From JAGWRI01 sp963728785 (GTDB lineage Bacteria > Gemmatimonadota > Gemmatimonadetes > Gemmatimonadales > Gemmatimonadaceae), in contig CAVSKV010000004.1 in NCBI GenBank assembly GCA_963728785.1, positions 620,001 to 684,000 of the forward strand: DNA of 64,000 bases. The letters are read 5' to 3'. Position numbers and translations under genes: made by a program. Positions 8,122-16,306 of the stretch are shown in pieces (position 1 is the stretch's first letter; the number at the start of each line of letters is the position of its first letter). The notes under the pieces were generated by a model. It had not been told where the DNA came from. It was given only the letters and a program-made list of their open reading frames with translations, and did not search any database.

Positions 8122-9234
8122 ATGCCGCCCAACAAGGACTACTACGCGGTGCTCGGGGTGACCGCTTCCGCGACCCAGGACGAGATCAAGAAGGCGTACC
8201 GGAAGCTGGCCAAGAAATTCCACCCCGACGCGAATCCTCACGACCCCAAGGCCGCCGAGCGCTTCAAGGAGATCTCGGAGGCCAATACCGTCGTTGGGGA
8301 CGTCGAGAAGCGCAAGCAGTACGATGAAATGCGCCGGTTGGGCGCCTTCGGCGGCTTCTCCTCGGGGCGGGGGTCGCGTCCGTCGGGGGCCGGGGCGCAG
8401 CAGCCCCCGGGCGGCTACCATTTCGAGGACCTGGACCTGGGCGGACTGGGTGGCTTCGGCGACATCTTCAGCTCGATGTTCGGCGGCGGCCGCACGAAAT
8501 CGCGCGGACCGGAACGCGGCCAGGACGTCGAGCGGTCCCTGGACGTACCCTTCCGGACGGCGGCCACGGGGGGCAAGGTACCCGTGGAGCTGGAAGTCAC
8601 CGAAGAATGCGAAACCTGCCACGGATCAGGCGGCGCTCCGGGGGCCAAGTTCCAGACGTGCCCCGAATGCGGCGGGCGCGGCACGATCTCGTTCGGGCAG
8701 GGCGGGTTCGCCGTGCAGCGACCCTGCCCGCAGTGCCTGGGACGCGGGCAGGTGCCCAGCGAACGGTGTGCCACTTGTGGGGGGGCGGGCGAGATCCGCG
8801 CCCGCCGCAAGGTGTTGATCACCGTGCCGCCGGGCGCCGATACTGGAACGCGTATACGCCTCAAGGGACAGGGCGGGCGCGGTGCCCGCAACGGCCCGCC
8901 CGGCGACCTGCTGATCACCATCCAGGTGGCGCCCGACCGCTTCTACGCCCGTGAGGGGCTGGACCTGGTGGCGAAGGTGCCGATCAACATCGCCCAGGCC
9001 ACGCTCGGCTCCAAGGTGGGGGTGCGCACGCTGGACGGCCGGAAGGTGGCCATTCGCATTCCGGCCGGCACGCCGTCGGGCAAGCGCTTCCGCGTCAAGA
9101 GCCAGGGGATCGAGAAGGAAGGCGCACGCGGCGACCTGATCGTCCAGGTGGAGGTCACGGTGCCCGAGAAGCTCAGCCCTGAGCAGGAGAAGATGATGCG
9201 GGATTTTGCCGAGGCGGGCGGGCTGAAGTACTAG
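8122..9234 (+). CDS. dnaJ: Chaperone DnaJ (type A)
   Basis: A 370-residue Hsp40 with the complete type A layout: J domain at residues 1-70 with HPD (KKFHPDANP), a Gly/Phe-rich linker at about 75-125, a zinc-binding domain at about 150-230 with four CxxCxGxG-type repeats (CETCHGSG, CPECGGRG, CPQCLGRG, CATCGGAG), then the two substrate-binding beta domains. It stimulates DnaK ATPase and delivers unfolded clients. It is nine bases downstream of grpE and ends 13 bases before the convergent mnmA. One point is odd: the J-domain helix III reads EANTVVGDVEKRKQYD, where most DnaJ proteins have EAYEVLSD. Confidence 0.96.
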   Translation: MPPNKDYYAVLGVTASATQDEIKKAYRKLAKKFHPDANPHDPKAAERFKEISEANTVVGDVEKRKQYDEMRRLGAFGGFSSGRGSRPSGAGAQQPPGGYHFEDLDLGGLGGFGDIFSSMFGGGRTKSRGPERGQDVERSLDVPFRTAATGGKVPVELEVTEECETCHGSGGAPGAKFQTCPECGGRGTISFGQGGFAVQRPCPQCLGRGQVPSERCATCGGAGEIRARRKVLITVPPGADTGTRIRLKGQGGRGARNGPPGDLLITIQVAPDRFYAREGLDLVAKVPINIAQATLGSKVGVRTLDGRKVAIRIPAGTPSGKRFRVKSQGIEKEGARGDLIVQVEVTVPEKLSPEQEKMMRDFAEAGGLKY

Positions 9235-9237
9235 GGG

Positions 9238-9253
9238 AGTCGGACAGTCAGAC
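9238..9253. repeat. Two-unit octamer repeat between dnaJ and mnmA
   Basis: AGTCGGAC followed directly by AGTCAGAC. This is the smallest member of an octamer family found in at least eight intergenic places in the window. The second unit overlaps the last codon and TGA stop of mnmA (complement of 9248-9250). Confidence 0.6.
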
Positions 9254-10339
9254 GAGGATTGGCAGCCCCATGCGCGCGGCTGACTCGATGAAGCCGCCGC
9301 CCATCATACGGTCGCCAACGTAGAACACCGCCGACTGCCCAGGCGTGATGGCACTCACCGGCTCGTCGAGCGCGAGTTCGATCTCCTCACTGTCCAGGCG
9401 CACGACCTCGGCCTGCGCCGCCGGTGCGCGATGGCGGACCTGGACCTCGAGGTGCGTTCCCACGGCGGGCGGATCGACGAGCCAGTTCACCTCGCGGGCC
9501 ACCAGCCCGCTGCCCAGCAGCTCCTCGCGCGGGCCGATCACCACTGCGCGGTCGGCCGGCCGGATGGCGGTGACGAACATCGGCTCGGCGAACCCGCCCG
9601 GGAGCCCTCGACGCTGACCGATGGTGAACCGCGCGTGACCGTCGTGGGTGCCCACCACCTCACCGTTCGACAGCACGAAGGGGCCGCGCGACAGGCTGGG
9701 CGCGCCGGCCCCGAGCTTTGCGCGGATGATCTTGGTGTGGTCGCCATCGGGCACGAAGCAGATGTCCTGGCTCTCCAGCTTCTCGGCCACGACCTCGAGC
9801 CCCAACCGGTGCGCAGCGGCGCGCGTCTCGGGCTTGGTCTGCGTGCCCACCGGCAGGAGCATGCGTGCGACCACGTCGCGGTCGATGCCCCAGAGGAAGT
9901 ACGACTGGTCCTTGGACCGGTCTGCTCCGCGGTGCAGCACGCCGTCCACCACGCGCGCGTAATGTCCGGTGGCGATCCACCGCGCGTCGATGCCGTCGGC
10001 CTTGTGCACGAGGTCGCGGAATTTCGTGAACGTATTGCAGCGCACGCAGGGAATGGGGGTGCGCCCGCGCGCGTACTCACTCACGAAGTCGTCGATCACG
10101 TCGTGTGAGAACGCGCTCTCCAGATTGAGCACGTAATGGGGCACCCCCAACGATTCGCAGACGCGCCGTGCATCGTTGATCGAATCAAGCGAGCAGCACG
10201 GACGGTCGACGACTTCGTCGCCGTAGCAGAAGAGCTTCATCGTCGCGCCCACGACGTCGTAGCCCTGCTCGACCAGCATGGCCGCGGCGACCGACGAATC
10301 GACGCCGCCCGACATGGCAACCAGCACGCGCTCCTTCAC
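9248..10339 (-). CDS. mnmA: tRNA-specific 2-thiouridylase MnmA
   Basis: A 363-residue enzyme that thiolates U34 of Lys, Glu and Gln tRNAs, using sulfur relayed from a cysteine desulfurase. The N-terminal PP-loop reads MSGGVDSS at about residues 8-15; IPCVRCNTFTKF holds a family cysteine (the first catalytic Cys region), and SQDICFVPDGD holds the second. Start GTG 10339 leaves a 16-base gap after the cysteine desulfurase stop; an upstream GTG at 10375 would overlap that gene. The position directly behind the desulfurase on the same strand fits a sulfur-relay pair. Confidence 0.94.
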   Translation of the reverse strand: MKERVLVAMSGGVDSSVAAAMLVEQGYDVVGATMKLFCYGDEVVDRPCCSLDSINDARRVCESLGVPHYVLNLESAFSHDVIDDFVSEYARGRTPIPCVRCNTFTKFRDLVHKADGIDARWIATGHYARVVDGVLHRGADRSKDQSYFLWGIDRDVVARMLLPVGTQTKPETRAAAHRLGLEVVAEKLESQDICFVPDGDHTKIIRAKLGAGAPSLSRGPFVLSNGEVVGTHDGHARFTIGQRRGLPGGFAEPMFVTAIRPADRAVVIGPREELLGSGLVAREVNWLVDPPAVGTHLEVQVRHRAPAAQAEVVRLDSEEIELALDEPVSAITPGQSAVFYVGDRMMGGGFIESAARMGLPILV

Positions 10340-10355
10340 GGCCCGGCTCCCGGGG

Positions 10356-11513
10356 TCACGCCGCGGCGGCGCCACGCGCCTTGGCCACGAGCCGGGGGAA
10401 CACCTCGGCCACGCGCTCGACGTCGGCCTCGCTGGTGAGCACGCCCAGGCTCATGCGGATGGCTGCGCTCGCGAGCTGCGGCTTGACGCCGATGGCCGAG
10501 AGCACGTACGACGGCGAGTTGGTTCCACTCTGGCAGGCCGAACCGCCCGAGCAGGCGATGCCCTGGAGGTCGAGGGCCATGAGCAGCGACTCGCTCTCGG
10601 TGCCCGGAACGCTCACGTTGAGAATGTGCGGCGCTCGCGGCGCGTTGCGCGCGTGCACCACGACGTCGGGGATGCGCTCCACGAGCAGCAGCTGCAGCCG
10701 GTCGCGGAGCGTGCGCAGCCGCGCGGACTCGATCGCGTGTTCGTTCACGGCGAGTTCGGCTGCGGTGGCCAGGCCCACGGCGAATGCGACGTTCTCGGTG
10801 CCGGGACGGCGGCCGCGATCCTGCGACCCACCGTGGAAGAGCGGCTCGATGCCGGTGCCACGTCGGATGAACAGCGCGCCGCACCCCTTGGGTGCGCCGA
10901 TCTTGTGCCCCGAAACGGACAACATGTGGAACGGCACCTTGGCCGCATCGATCTCGAGCTTGCCAAAGGCCTGCACGGCATCGGTGTGGAAAATGACGCC
11001 GCGCGCGCGCGCCAACTCGGCCAGTTCTGGCACCGACTGGATAGCGCCCATCTCGTTGTTCACCCACATCACCGACGCCACGGCCACGTCGTCGCGCACG
11101 CACTCGTCGACCGACGCACGATCGACCAGGCCATCGGCGGTCATGCGCAGCAGCCGCTCCACCGCGCCCTCGCGCGCCGCGGTGTGCACCGCTTCGAGCA
11201 CTGCCTTGTGCTCAATGGGCGTGGAGACCACGGCGGTCTTGCCGCGGGCCCGGCTGGCGCGCCAGGCGCCGAGCACGGCGAGGTTGTCGGCCTCGGTGCC
11301 GCCGGAGGTGAAGCAGATCTCGTCGGCCTGTGCGCCGAGACAGCGGGCCACGCGTTCGCGGGCCTCGTCCAGCGCCACGCGCGCGTCGCGGCCCCACCGG
11401 TGGATGCTCGACGGGTTCCCGAAGCGAGGGCCGTAGAACGGCTGCATCGATTCGAGGACCTCCGGGCGCACCGGGGTGGTGGACGAATGGTCGAGGTAGA
11501 TGGGCGCGGACAT
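10356..11513 (-). CDS. Cysteine desulfurase (IscS/NifS family)
   Basis: A 385-residue PLP enzyme that converts cysteine to alanine and a protein persulfide. It starts at the conserved YLDHSSTTPV. The PLP lysine is in SVSGHKIGAPKG (about residues 204-215), and the catalytic-loop cysteine is in CSGGSACQSG near residue 330. The loop type is that of class I (IscS/NifS) enzymes. Downstream mnmA suggests a tRNA-thiolation role; Fe-S cluster assembly is also possible because no isc or suf genes are visible. Octamer-like repeat sequence (11580-11597) lies just upstream of the gene. Confidence 0.93.
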   Translation of the reverse strand: MSAPIYLDHSSTTPVRPEVLESMQPFYGPRFGNPSSIHRWGRDARVALDEARERVARCLGAQADEICFTSGGTEADNLAVLGAWRASRARGKTAVVSTPIEHKAVLEAVHTAAREGAVERLLRMTADGLVDRASVDECVRDDVAVASVMWVNNEMGAIQSVPELAELARARGVIFHTDAVQAFGKLEIDAAKVPFHMLSVSGHKIGAPKGCGALFIRRGTGIEPLFHGGSQDRGRRPGTENVAFAVGLATAAELAVNEHAIESARLRTLRDRLQLLLVERIPDVVVHARNAPRAPHILNVSVPGTESESLLMALDLQGIACSGGSACQSGTNSPSYVLSAIGVKPQLASAAIRMSLGVLTSEADVERVAEVFPRLVAKARGAAAA

Positions 11514-11579
11514 CCGTGAAATATACCGCGGGGCCCCCGGTGGTCGCGAGTTCGCGCCGGAATTGGCGGGTCGGGCGCC

Positions 11580-11597
11580 GTCCTACCGTCTTGCTGT
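11580..11597. repeat. Degenerate octamer repeat upstream of the cysteine desulfurase
   Basis: GTCCTACC-GTCTTGCT-GT reads as two and a quarter degenerate copies of the octamer family (GGTAGGAC in reverse complement), in the same orientation as the right-hand arm of the 12332-12394 element. Confidence 0.4.
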
Positions 11598-11599
11598 CC

Positions 11600-12316
11600 T
11601 CAAAACGTGGAGACTTCGAGGGCCGTGACGTCGTCCACGCGCATCGTTTCGCTGGTGTAGAACGGCTCGCCGTAGCGGCAGCGTATTAAAGAACCATAAT
11701 AGGCCGCGTAATGCCGCACGGCGTCGTACAGGGGCTCGCCGTTGGGGTACACCTCACCGGACTGCGTCGCGCCGTCGAACTGAGAGGCGTAGCAGCGCAC
11801 GGCGTCCATCTTCCGCTCGAACACTTCGGATACGTCCACCACGAACGTGGGCCGGTCGAAGTCCTGCCGGTAGGCGACGGCGTGGATGACCTTGTGCGGC
11901 CGGTGCTTGGCGAGTCCGGGGGCCACCTTGGCCAGGCCGGCCACGAAGCAGGCGTCGCGCACGAGCTGCCCGGCGGCGATGTGGTCGGGGTGCCGGCCGT
12001 TGAGGGCCGGCGCGATGACGACCCGCGGCTGGAGGCGCCGGATCTCCTCGGCCACCAGCAGCCGCGTTTCCGGCGTGTTGACGATGCCGGCGTCGGGCAG
12101 GCCGAGGTTGTTGCGCACGGAGACGCCCAGGATCGCGGCCGCCTGCTCGGCCTCGTGCGCGCGAAGCTCCGCCGAACCGCGCGTGCCGGCCTCGCCCTGC
12201 GTCAGGTCGAGAATGCCGGTCGTTCGTCCGCGGGCTGCGGCCACGAGCAGCGTGCCGCCGCACGTGAGTTCGACGTCGTCGCGATGGGCGGCGATGGCGA
12301 GAAGATCGATGGACAT
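11600..12316 (-). CDS. bshB1: Bacillithiol biosynthesis deacetylase BshB1
   Basis: A 238-residue LmbE/PIG-L-fold zinc deacetylase expected to remove the acetyl group from GlcNAc-malate, the second step of bacillithiol synthesis. Metal-site motifs are visible: AAHRDDVEL near the N-terminus and GRHPDHIAAG near residue 107. The BshB1-specific features LTQGEAGTRGS and the C-terminal GEPFYTSE are present. ATG 12316 begins the family N-terminus. bshA and bshC are not in the window. The codons near 11683-11702 form one of the unusual AT-rich patches described under findings. It lies upstream of the cysteine desulfurase on the same strand. Confidence 0.93.
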   Translation of the reverse strand: MSIDLLAIAAHRDDVELTCGGTLLVAAARGRTTGILDLTQGEAGTRGSAELRAHEAEQAAAILGVSVRNNLGLPDAGIVNTPETRLLVAEEIRRLQPRVVIAPALNGRHPDHIAAGQLVRDACFVAGLAKVAPGLAKHRPHKVIHAVAYRQDFDRPTFVVDVSEVFERKMDAVRCYASQFDGATQSGEVYPNGEPLYDAVRHYAAYYGSLIRCRYGEPFYTSETMRVDDVTALEVSTF

Positions 12317-12331
12317 GCGGCAAACTACAGA

Positions 12332-12394
12332 GTAGGACGGTAGGACGGTAGGACGGATGACTACGAGACGCCGTCTACTGTCCTACCATCCTAC
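12332..12394. repeat. Inverted octamer-repeat element between bshB1 and the permease cluster
   Basis: The left arm GTAGGACGGTAGGAC (12332-12346, continuing as a third TAGGACGG copy to 12356) is matched by a right arm GTCCTACCATCCTAC (12380-12394), which is its reverse complement at 14 of 15 positions. The core contains ACTACGA and ACGCCGT. The element can fold into a long hairpin and sits at the 3' end of the six-permease cluster. Confidence 0.7.
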
Positions 12395-12415
12395 AGTTCA
12401 CAGGCGAACGGAGCT

Positions 12416-13672
12416 TCACTCATAGCGAAGGGCCTCCACGGGGTCCAACCTCGCCGCCCTTCGGGCCGGCAGCACTCCGAACACCAGTCCGATGCCGACC
12501 GATACCGCGACGGCGATGAGCGTGAGCAGCACGGGCGCGCCGGCGTTGATGTCCATGGCCACGGTGGCGATACGGCCCAGCCCGAGCCCGACGACGATGC
12601 CGATGAGGCCGCCGATCCCGGTGAGCGTGGCGGCTTCGACCAAGAACTGCTGCAGGATGTCGCGGCGCGTGGCGCCGACCGCTTTGCGCAAGCCGATCTC
12701 GTGGGTGCGCTCGGTGACGCCGATCATCATCACGGCCATCACGCCGATCCCGCCCACCAGCAGCGCCACGGCGCTCAGCACGATCATGACGAGGAAGAAC
12801 ACTCCGGTCAGCTTGTTGAATACGTCGAGGATCTGGTCCTGCGTGAGCAGGTCGAACGTGTCATGGTCGCCCGGATGGAGCTTGCGAGCTTCGCGCATCG
12901 CGACGATGACCGCGCTCTGCGCCTCGTCGAGCGTGACCCCCGTGCGGGGCTTCACCGGAATGAACACCATGTTCGTCTTGTCGAGCGTGAACTGATGGTC
13001 GAGCATCAGATACGGCACGATGGCCATGATCTGCTGCCCTGGCGGGCTGAAGATGTTCGCCGCGGGCTGATAGAGGCCGATCACCTGCGCCGGGCGCGTT
13101 CCGACGTGCATCAGCTTGCCGATCGGATCGATGCTGCCGAACAGCTTCTGCGCCACGTCCACGTCGATCACGGCAACGGCACTGCCGTTCACCTCTTCGG
13201 CGTGCGTGAACCACCGCCCTTCGGTGAGCCTGCCGCCCTCGATGTCGGTGTAGTGCGAGTCGGCGCCGATGATCACTTGCTGCTGGGTGCGCACCCCGGC
13301 GTACTCGACGCGCGCCATGTATTGCCCCCACATACCGGCATAGGCGATCTCGGGGAGCGCGTCGAGGCGATCGGCCTCCTGCGGCGTCAGGTCGGGGCGG
13401 TCGCGCACCCACTTTGGCAGGTCCTGCGGATTAAGGGGCGTCTGCGAGAACACCTTCATCACGTAGAACGTCGTAGGGCCGGCGATCTCGATCGTCTGGA
13501 CGATCTGCTGCTGGATGCCCTGGACGATGGACGCCATGGCCATGACCGTCGACACGCCGATCACGACGCCGAGGATGGTGAGCGCCGAGCGCACCTTGCT
13601 CACGCGGAGCGAATCGAACGCGACGCCGACGTTCTCCCGGAAGCTGTCGGCGAACCTGCTCCAGACGCTCAT
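12416..13672 (-). CDS. MacB/FtsX-type ABC permease, type 2, third pair (P6)
   Basis: A 418-residue permease with the MacB layout: one N-terminal transmembrane helix (after RVSKVRSALTILG, about 25-50), a large periplasmic core domain to about residue 285, then three C-terminal helices with the FtsX domain. The coupling-helix region ERTHEIGLRKAVGATRRDI contacts the ATPase in known MacB and LolCDE structures. It ends LDPVEALRYE, the ending shared by all type 2 members here except for one residue in P2. Unlike P2 and P4 it lacks the Cys-containing CPWRHNP insert near residue 85. No ATP-binding domain is fused; the only ATPase is at 20451-21245. It lies 10 bases after its type 1 partner. Confidence 0.88.
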   Translation of the reverse strand: MSVWSRFADSFRENVGVAFDSLRVSKVRSALTILGVVIGVSTVMAMASIVQGIQQQIVQTIEIAGPTTFYVMKVFSQTPLNPQDLPKWVRDRPDLTPQEADRLDALPEIAYAGMWGQYMARVEYAGVRTQQQVIIGADSHYTDIEGGRLTEGRWFTHAEEVNGSAVAVIDVDVAQKLFGSIDPIGKLMHVGTRPAQVIGLYQPAANIFSPPGQQIMAIVPYLMLDHQFTLDKTNMVFIPVKPRTGVTLDEAQSAVIVAMREARKLHPGDHDTFDLLTQDQILDVFNKLTGVFFLVMIVLSAVALLVGGIGVMAVMMIGVTERTHEIGLRKAVGATRRDILQQFLVEAATLTGIGGLIGIVVGLGLGRIATVAMDINAGAPVLLTLIAVAVSVGIGLVFGVLPARRAARLDPVEALRYE

Positions 13673-13682
13673 TCGGCGCGCC

Positions 13683-14924
13683 TCATTCGGCGTGGAGGGC
13701 GGCGATCGGGTCGAGGCGCGCGGCGCGGGCCGCCGGATAGACTCCGAAGACGACGCCCACGCCGGCGCCGAGCGTGAGGGCCAGCGCCACCGACCAGAGC
13801 GTCACCCGCGCCGGCAGCGGCGAGACGGCGGCGATCGCTTGTGCGAACAGGAATCCAGCGCCGGCGCCTAGGGCCCCGCCCAGCGTGGCGAGCATGATGG
13901 CCTCGACCAGGAACTGCCGGCGGATGTCGCGTTGCGTGGCGCCCACGGACTTGCGAATGCCGATCTCACGCGTCCGCTCGCGTACCGCCATCAACATGAT
14001 GTTCATGATGACGATGCCGCCGACGACGACGCCGATGGCGACCACGGCCGGGACGACGGCGAACAGCACGGCCGTGAGGCGCTTCCAGAACGACACCAGG
14101 GCGTCGGAGGTCTCCACCGAAAAATCGTCAGGCTGTCCGGGCCGCAGATGATGCGCAACCCGCATCGCTTCCTGGGCCGTGGCCATGGCCTGCGCGATCT
14201 CCGCCGCCGAGGCCATCTTGACCGAGATCTGTGTGGTCAGCCGCCGGCCGTACACCGACTCGAAGGTGGTGATCGGCATGAGCGCGAATCCGTCGAACGA
14301 TTGGCCGAGCACTCGCCCCTTGGGGGCGATCGTTCCGATCACCGTGAACTGCTGGCCGTGGATGCGAATCACCTGGCCCACGGGCGACACGCCGCCGAAC
14401 AGGTTGGTGGTCACGTCGGCGCCAATGGCCACCACGTAGCGGCGTTCGCGGATGTCGATGTCGCTGATCTGCTGGCCGGCCGTGTAGCGGTAGTCCTGAA
14501 CGGTCTGGTAGGGAGGCGTGACGCCGAACACGAGCACGCTGCCCAGCGTCCGGTTACGCCATACGACATCGGACCGCGGGGTGGGCCAGCCCGAAGTGAG
14601 GCCCACCGCCTGGGCGGCGAGGAGGGCCTGTGCTACGACGGCCGCATCGGCCACGGTGATCGGGGGGCGCCGGCGCGCGCGGTCCATGTCCTCGTCGGAA
14701 ATGAGCCCGATCTGCACGGGGTCGCGGCGCACCATGAACGAGTTCGCGCCGACCATGTTGTCGGCGATGTTCTCCTTCACGTAGGCGTTCATGCCCTGGA
14801 TGATCGCCACTACGGCCACCAGGAACGCCACGCTCACCAGGATTCCGAGGAGCGTGAAGAACGACCGCAGCTTGCTCACGCGGATCTGCGTGAACGCCGT
14901 CAGGAGGACGTCAGCGAAGCGCAT
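13683..14924 (-). CDS. MacB/FtsX-type ABC permease, type 1, third pair (P5)
   Basis: A 413-residue permease of the same fold as P1 and P3. The N-terminus reads FADVLLTAFTQIRVSKLRSFFTLLG, then one helix, a periplasmic core with the type 1 segment RRRPPITVADA, three C-terminal helices with ERTREIGIRKSVGATQRDIRRQF, and the ending LDPIAALHAE. It is the most divergent of the three type 1 members (SKLR in place of QKLK). ATG 14924 begins the conserved N-terminus; the frame is open to 14975, but the extra residues overlap the octamer-repeat element. It pairs with P6 downstream. Confidence 0.88.
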   Translation of the reverse strand: MRFADVLLTAFTQIRVSKLRSFFTLLGILVSVAFLVAVVAIIQGMNAYVKENIADNMVGANSFMVRRDPVQIGLISDEDMDRARRRPPITVADAAVVAQALLAAQAVGLTSGWPTPRSDVVWRNRTLGSVLVFGVTPPYQTVQDYRYTAGQQISDIDIRERRYVVAIGADVTTNLFGGVSPVGQVIRIHGQQFTVIGTIAPKGRVLGQSFDGFALMPITTFESVYGRRLTTQISVKMASAAEIAQAMATAQEAMRVAHHLRPGQPDDFSVETSDALVSFWKRLTAVLFAVVPAVVAIGVVVGGIVIMNIMLMAVRERTREIGIRKSVGATQRDIRRQFLVEAIMLATLGGALGAGAGFLFAQAIAAVSPLPARVTLWSVALALTLGAGVGVVFGVYPAARAARLDPIAALHAE

Positions 14925-14938
14925 GCTGAAAACTACGT

Positions 14939-15029
14939 GTCGGACAGTCGAACGGTGAGGCGGTCGGCCGCACAACTACGAACTTACAACGCCGTGCTGC
15001 CCGACTGCCCGACTGCCCGACTGTCCGAC
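14939..15029. repeat. Inverted octamer-repeat element between permease pairs 2 and 3
   Basis: The arms GTCGGACAGTC (14939-14949) and GACTGTCCGAC (15019-15029) are perfect reverse complements. The right side has four tandem octamers, three CTGCCCGA and one CTGTCCGA (14997-15028). The core carries ACTACGA and ACGCCGT in the same order and orientation as the 12332-12394 element. It fills most of the 127-base gap between P4 and P5. Confidence 0.75.
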
Positions 15030-15051
15030 GGCGCGCCCCGCGCGCAGGGCC

Positions 15052-16305
15052 CTACTCGTACCGCAGGGCCTCCACGGGGTCCAAGCCCGCCGCTCGCACC
15101 GCCGGCAGGAGGCCGAACACGATGCCGGCGAAGGCGCTCCCCAGCAAGGCGATCAGGATCGCCAGCGGAGGCGTGCTCGCGTCGATGGGGGTTGCGTGGC
15201 GTACGATGTACGTGAGCCCCCCGCCCACCGCGAGCCCGATCAGCGCACCGAGCGTGGTGAGGGTGGCGGCCTCGACCAGGAACTGCCAGAGGATGGTCGC
15301 CCGGGTCGCGCCGAGCGCCTTGCGGACCCCGATTTCGCGGGTGCGTTCGGTGACGCTGATCATCATGATCGCGATGACCCCCACACCGCCCACCAGCAGG
15401 CCTACCGCCGACAGCGTGATCATGACCAGGAAGAACACGCCGACGATCTTGTTGTACAGTTCGAGGATCTTCTCGGGCGTCGAGACGAAGAAGTCGTTCG
15501 CGATGGCCGGCCGGAGATGCCGGGTCGAGCGGAGGAGGCCGATCGCCTGATCCATGGCCGCGTCGCGACTGGCGCCTGCGACGGGCTTGACCGTGAGGTC
15601 GAGCCAGCGCAGGCTGAAATTAAGCCGCCGGTACGCCGTGAGAATGGGCACCACGACTTTCCCGTTGTCGCCGCTGTCGAACGCGTTGGGGATGGGGTCG
15701 TACACGCCGATCACCGTGAACACGTTTCCGTTGAGCCGCACGTCCTTGCCCACCGGGTCGGCACCCAGGAAGAGCTTCTCGACGATCTGAGAATTGACCA
15801 GTGCCACCGCAGCGCCGGCGTCGTTCTCCTGCGGCGTGAAGTTGCGCCCCTTGGAGATGTCGCCGCCTGAGACGTCGAACCATTCGGGCGTATACGCGTC
15901 CACCGTCACGGCGCCCAGTTCGCGGTCGGCGAACTTGATGGGGGCGTTGCTGCTCACGTGCGCCGTGACCGCCTGCACGTCGGCGAGCCCGGCAATCTGC
16001 CGAGCCTGGTCCAGCGTCAGCGACGGATTGTGCCGCCACGGGCAGGAGTCGGCCGACCCGTTGCAGCTGTTGATCTCGGAGGGCCAACGGGTGATGAAGA
16101 AGGTGGTGGGTCCTGCCGCCGAGATGCTCGCCGATACGCCGGCGTTGATACCGTGCACGGCGGCCGTCATCACGGTCACCACGAACACGCCGACGGCGAT
16201 GCCGAGAATCGTGAGGCCGGCCCGCACGCGGTTGGACCGGATGGAGTCGAGGGCCATGAACATGCCCTCGACCAGGGCCGAGACCCGCGCTATAACGTTT
16301 TTCAT
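15052..16305 (-). CDS. MacB/FtsX-type ABC permease, type 2, second pair (P4)
   Basis: A 417-residue type 2 permease: N-terminal helix after SIRSNRVRAGLTILGIAVG, periplasmic core with a cysteine-bearing insert (SCNGSADSCPWRHNPSLT, about 84-101), C-terminal three-helix FtsX domain with ERTREIGVRKALGATRATI, ending LDPVEALRYE. The paired cysteines could form a periplasmic disulfide. It starts one base after the stop of P3 (TGATATG arrangement), which indicates translational coupling. It is closest in sequence to P2. Confidence 0.9.
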   Translation of the reverse strand: MKNVIARVSALVEGMFMALDSIRSNRVRAGLTILGIAVGVFVVTVMTAAVHGINAGVSASISAAGPTTFFITRWPSEINSCNGSADSCPWRHNPSLTLDQARQIAGLADVQAVTAHVSSNAPIKFADRELGAVTVDAYTPEWFDVSGGDISKGRNFTPQENDAGAAVALVNSQIVEKLFLGADPVGKDVRLNGNVFTVIGVYDPIPNAFDSGDNGKVVVPILTAYRRLNFSLRWLDLTVKPVAGASRDAAMDQAIGLLRSTRHLRPAIANDFFVSTPEKILELYNKIVGVFFLVMITLSAVGLLVGGVGVIAIMMISVTERTREIGVRKALGATRATILWQFLVEAATLTTLGALIGLAVGGGLTYIVRHATPIDASTPPLAILIALLGSAFAGIVFGLLPAVRAAGLDPVEALRYE

Positions 16306-16306
16306 A

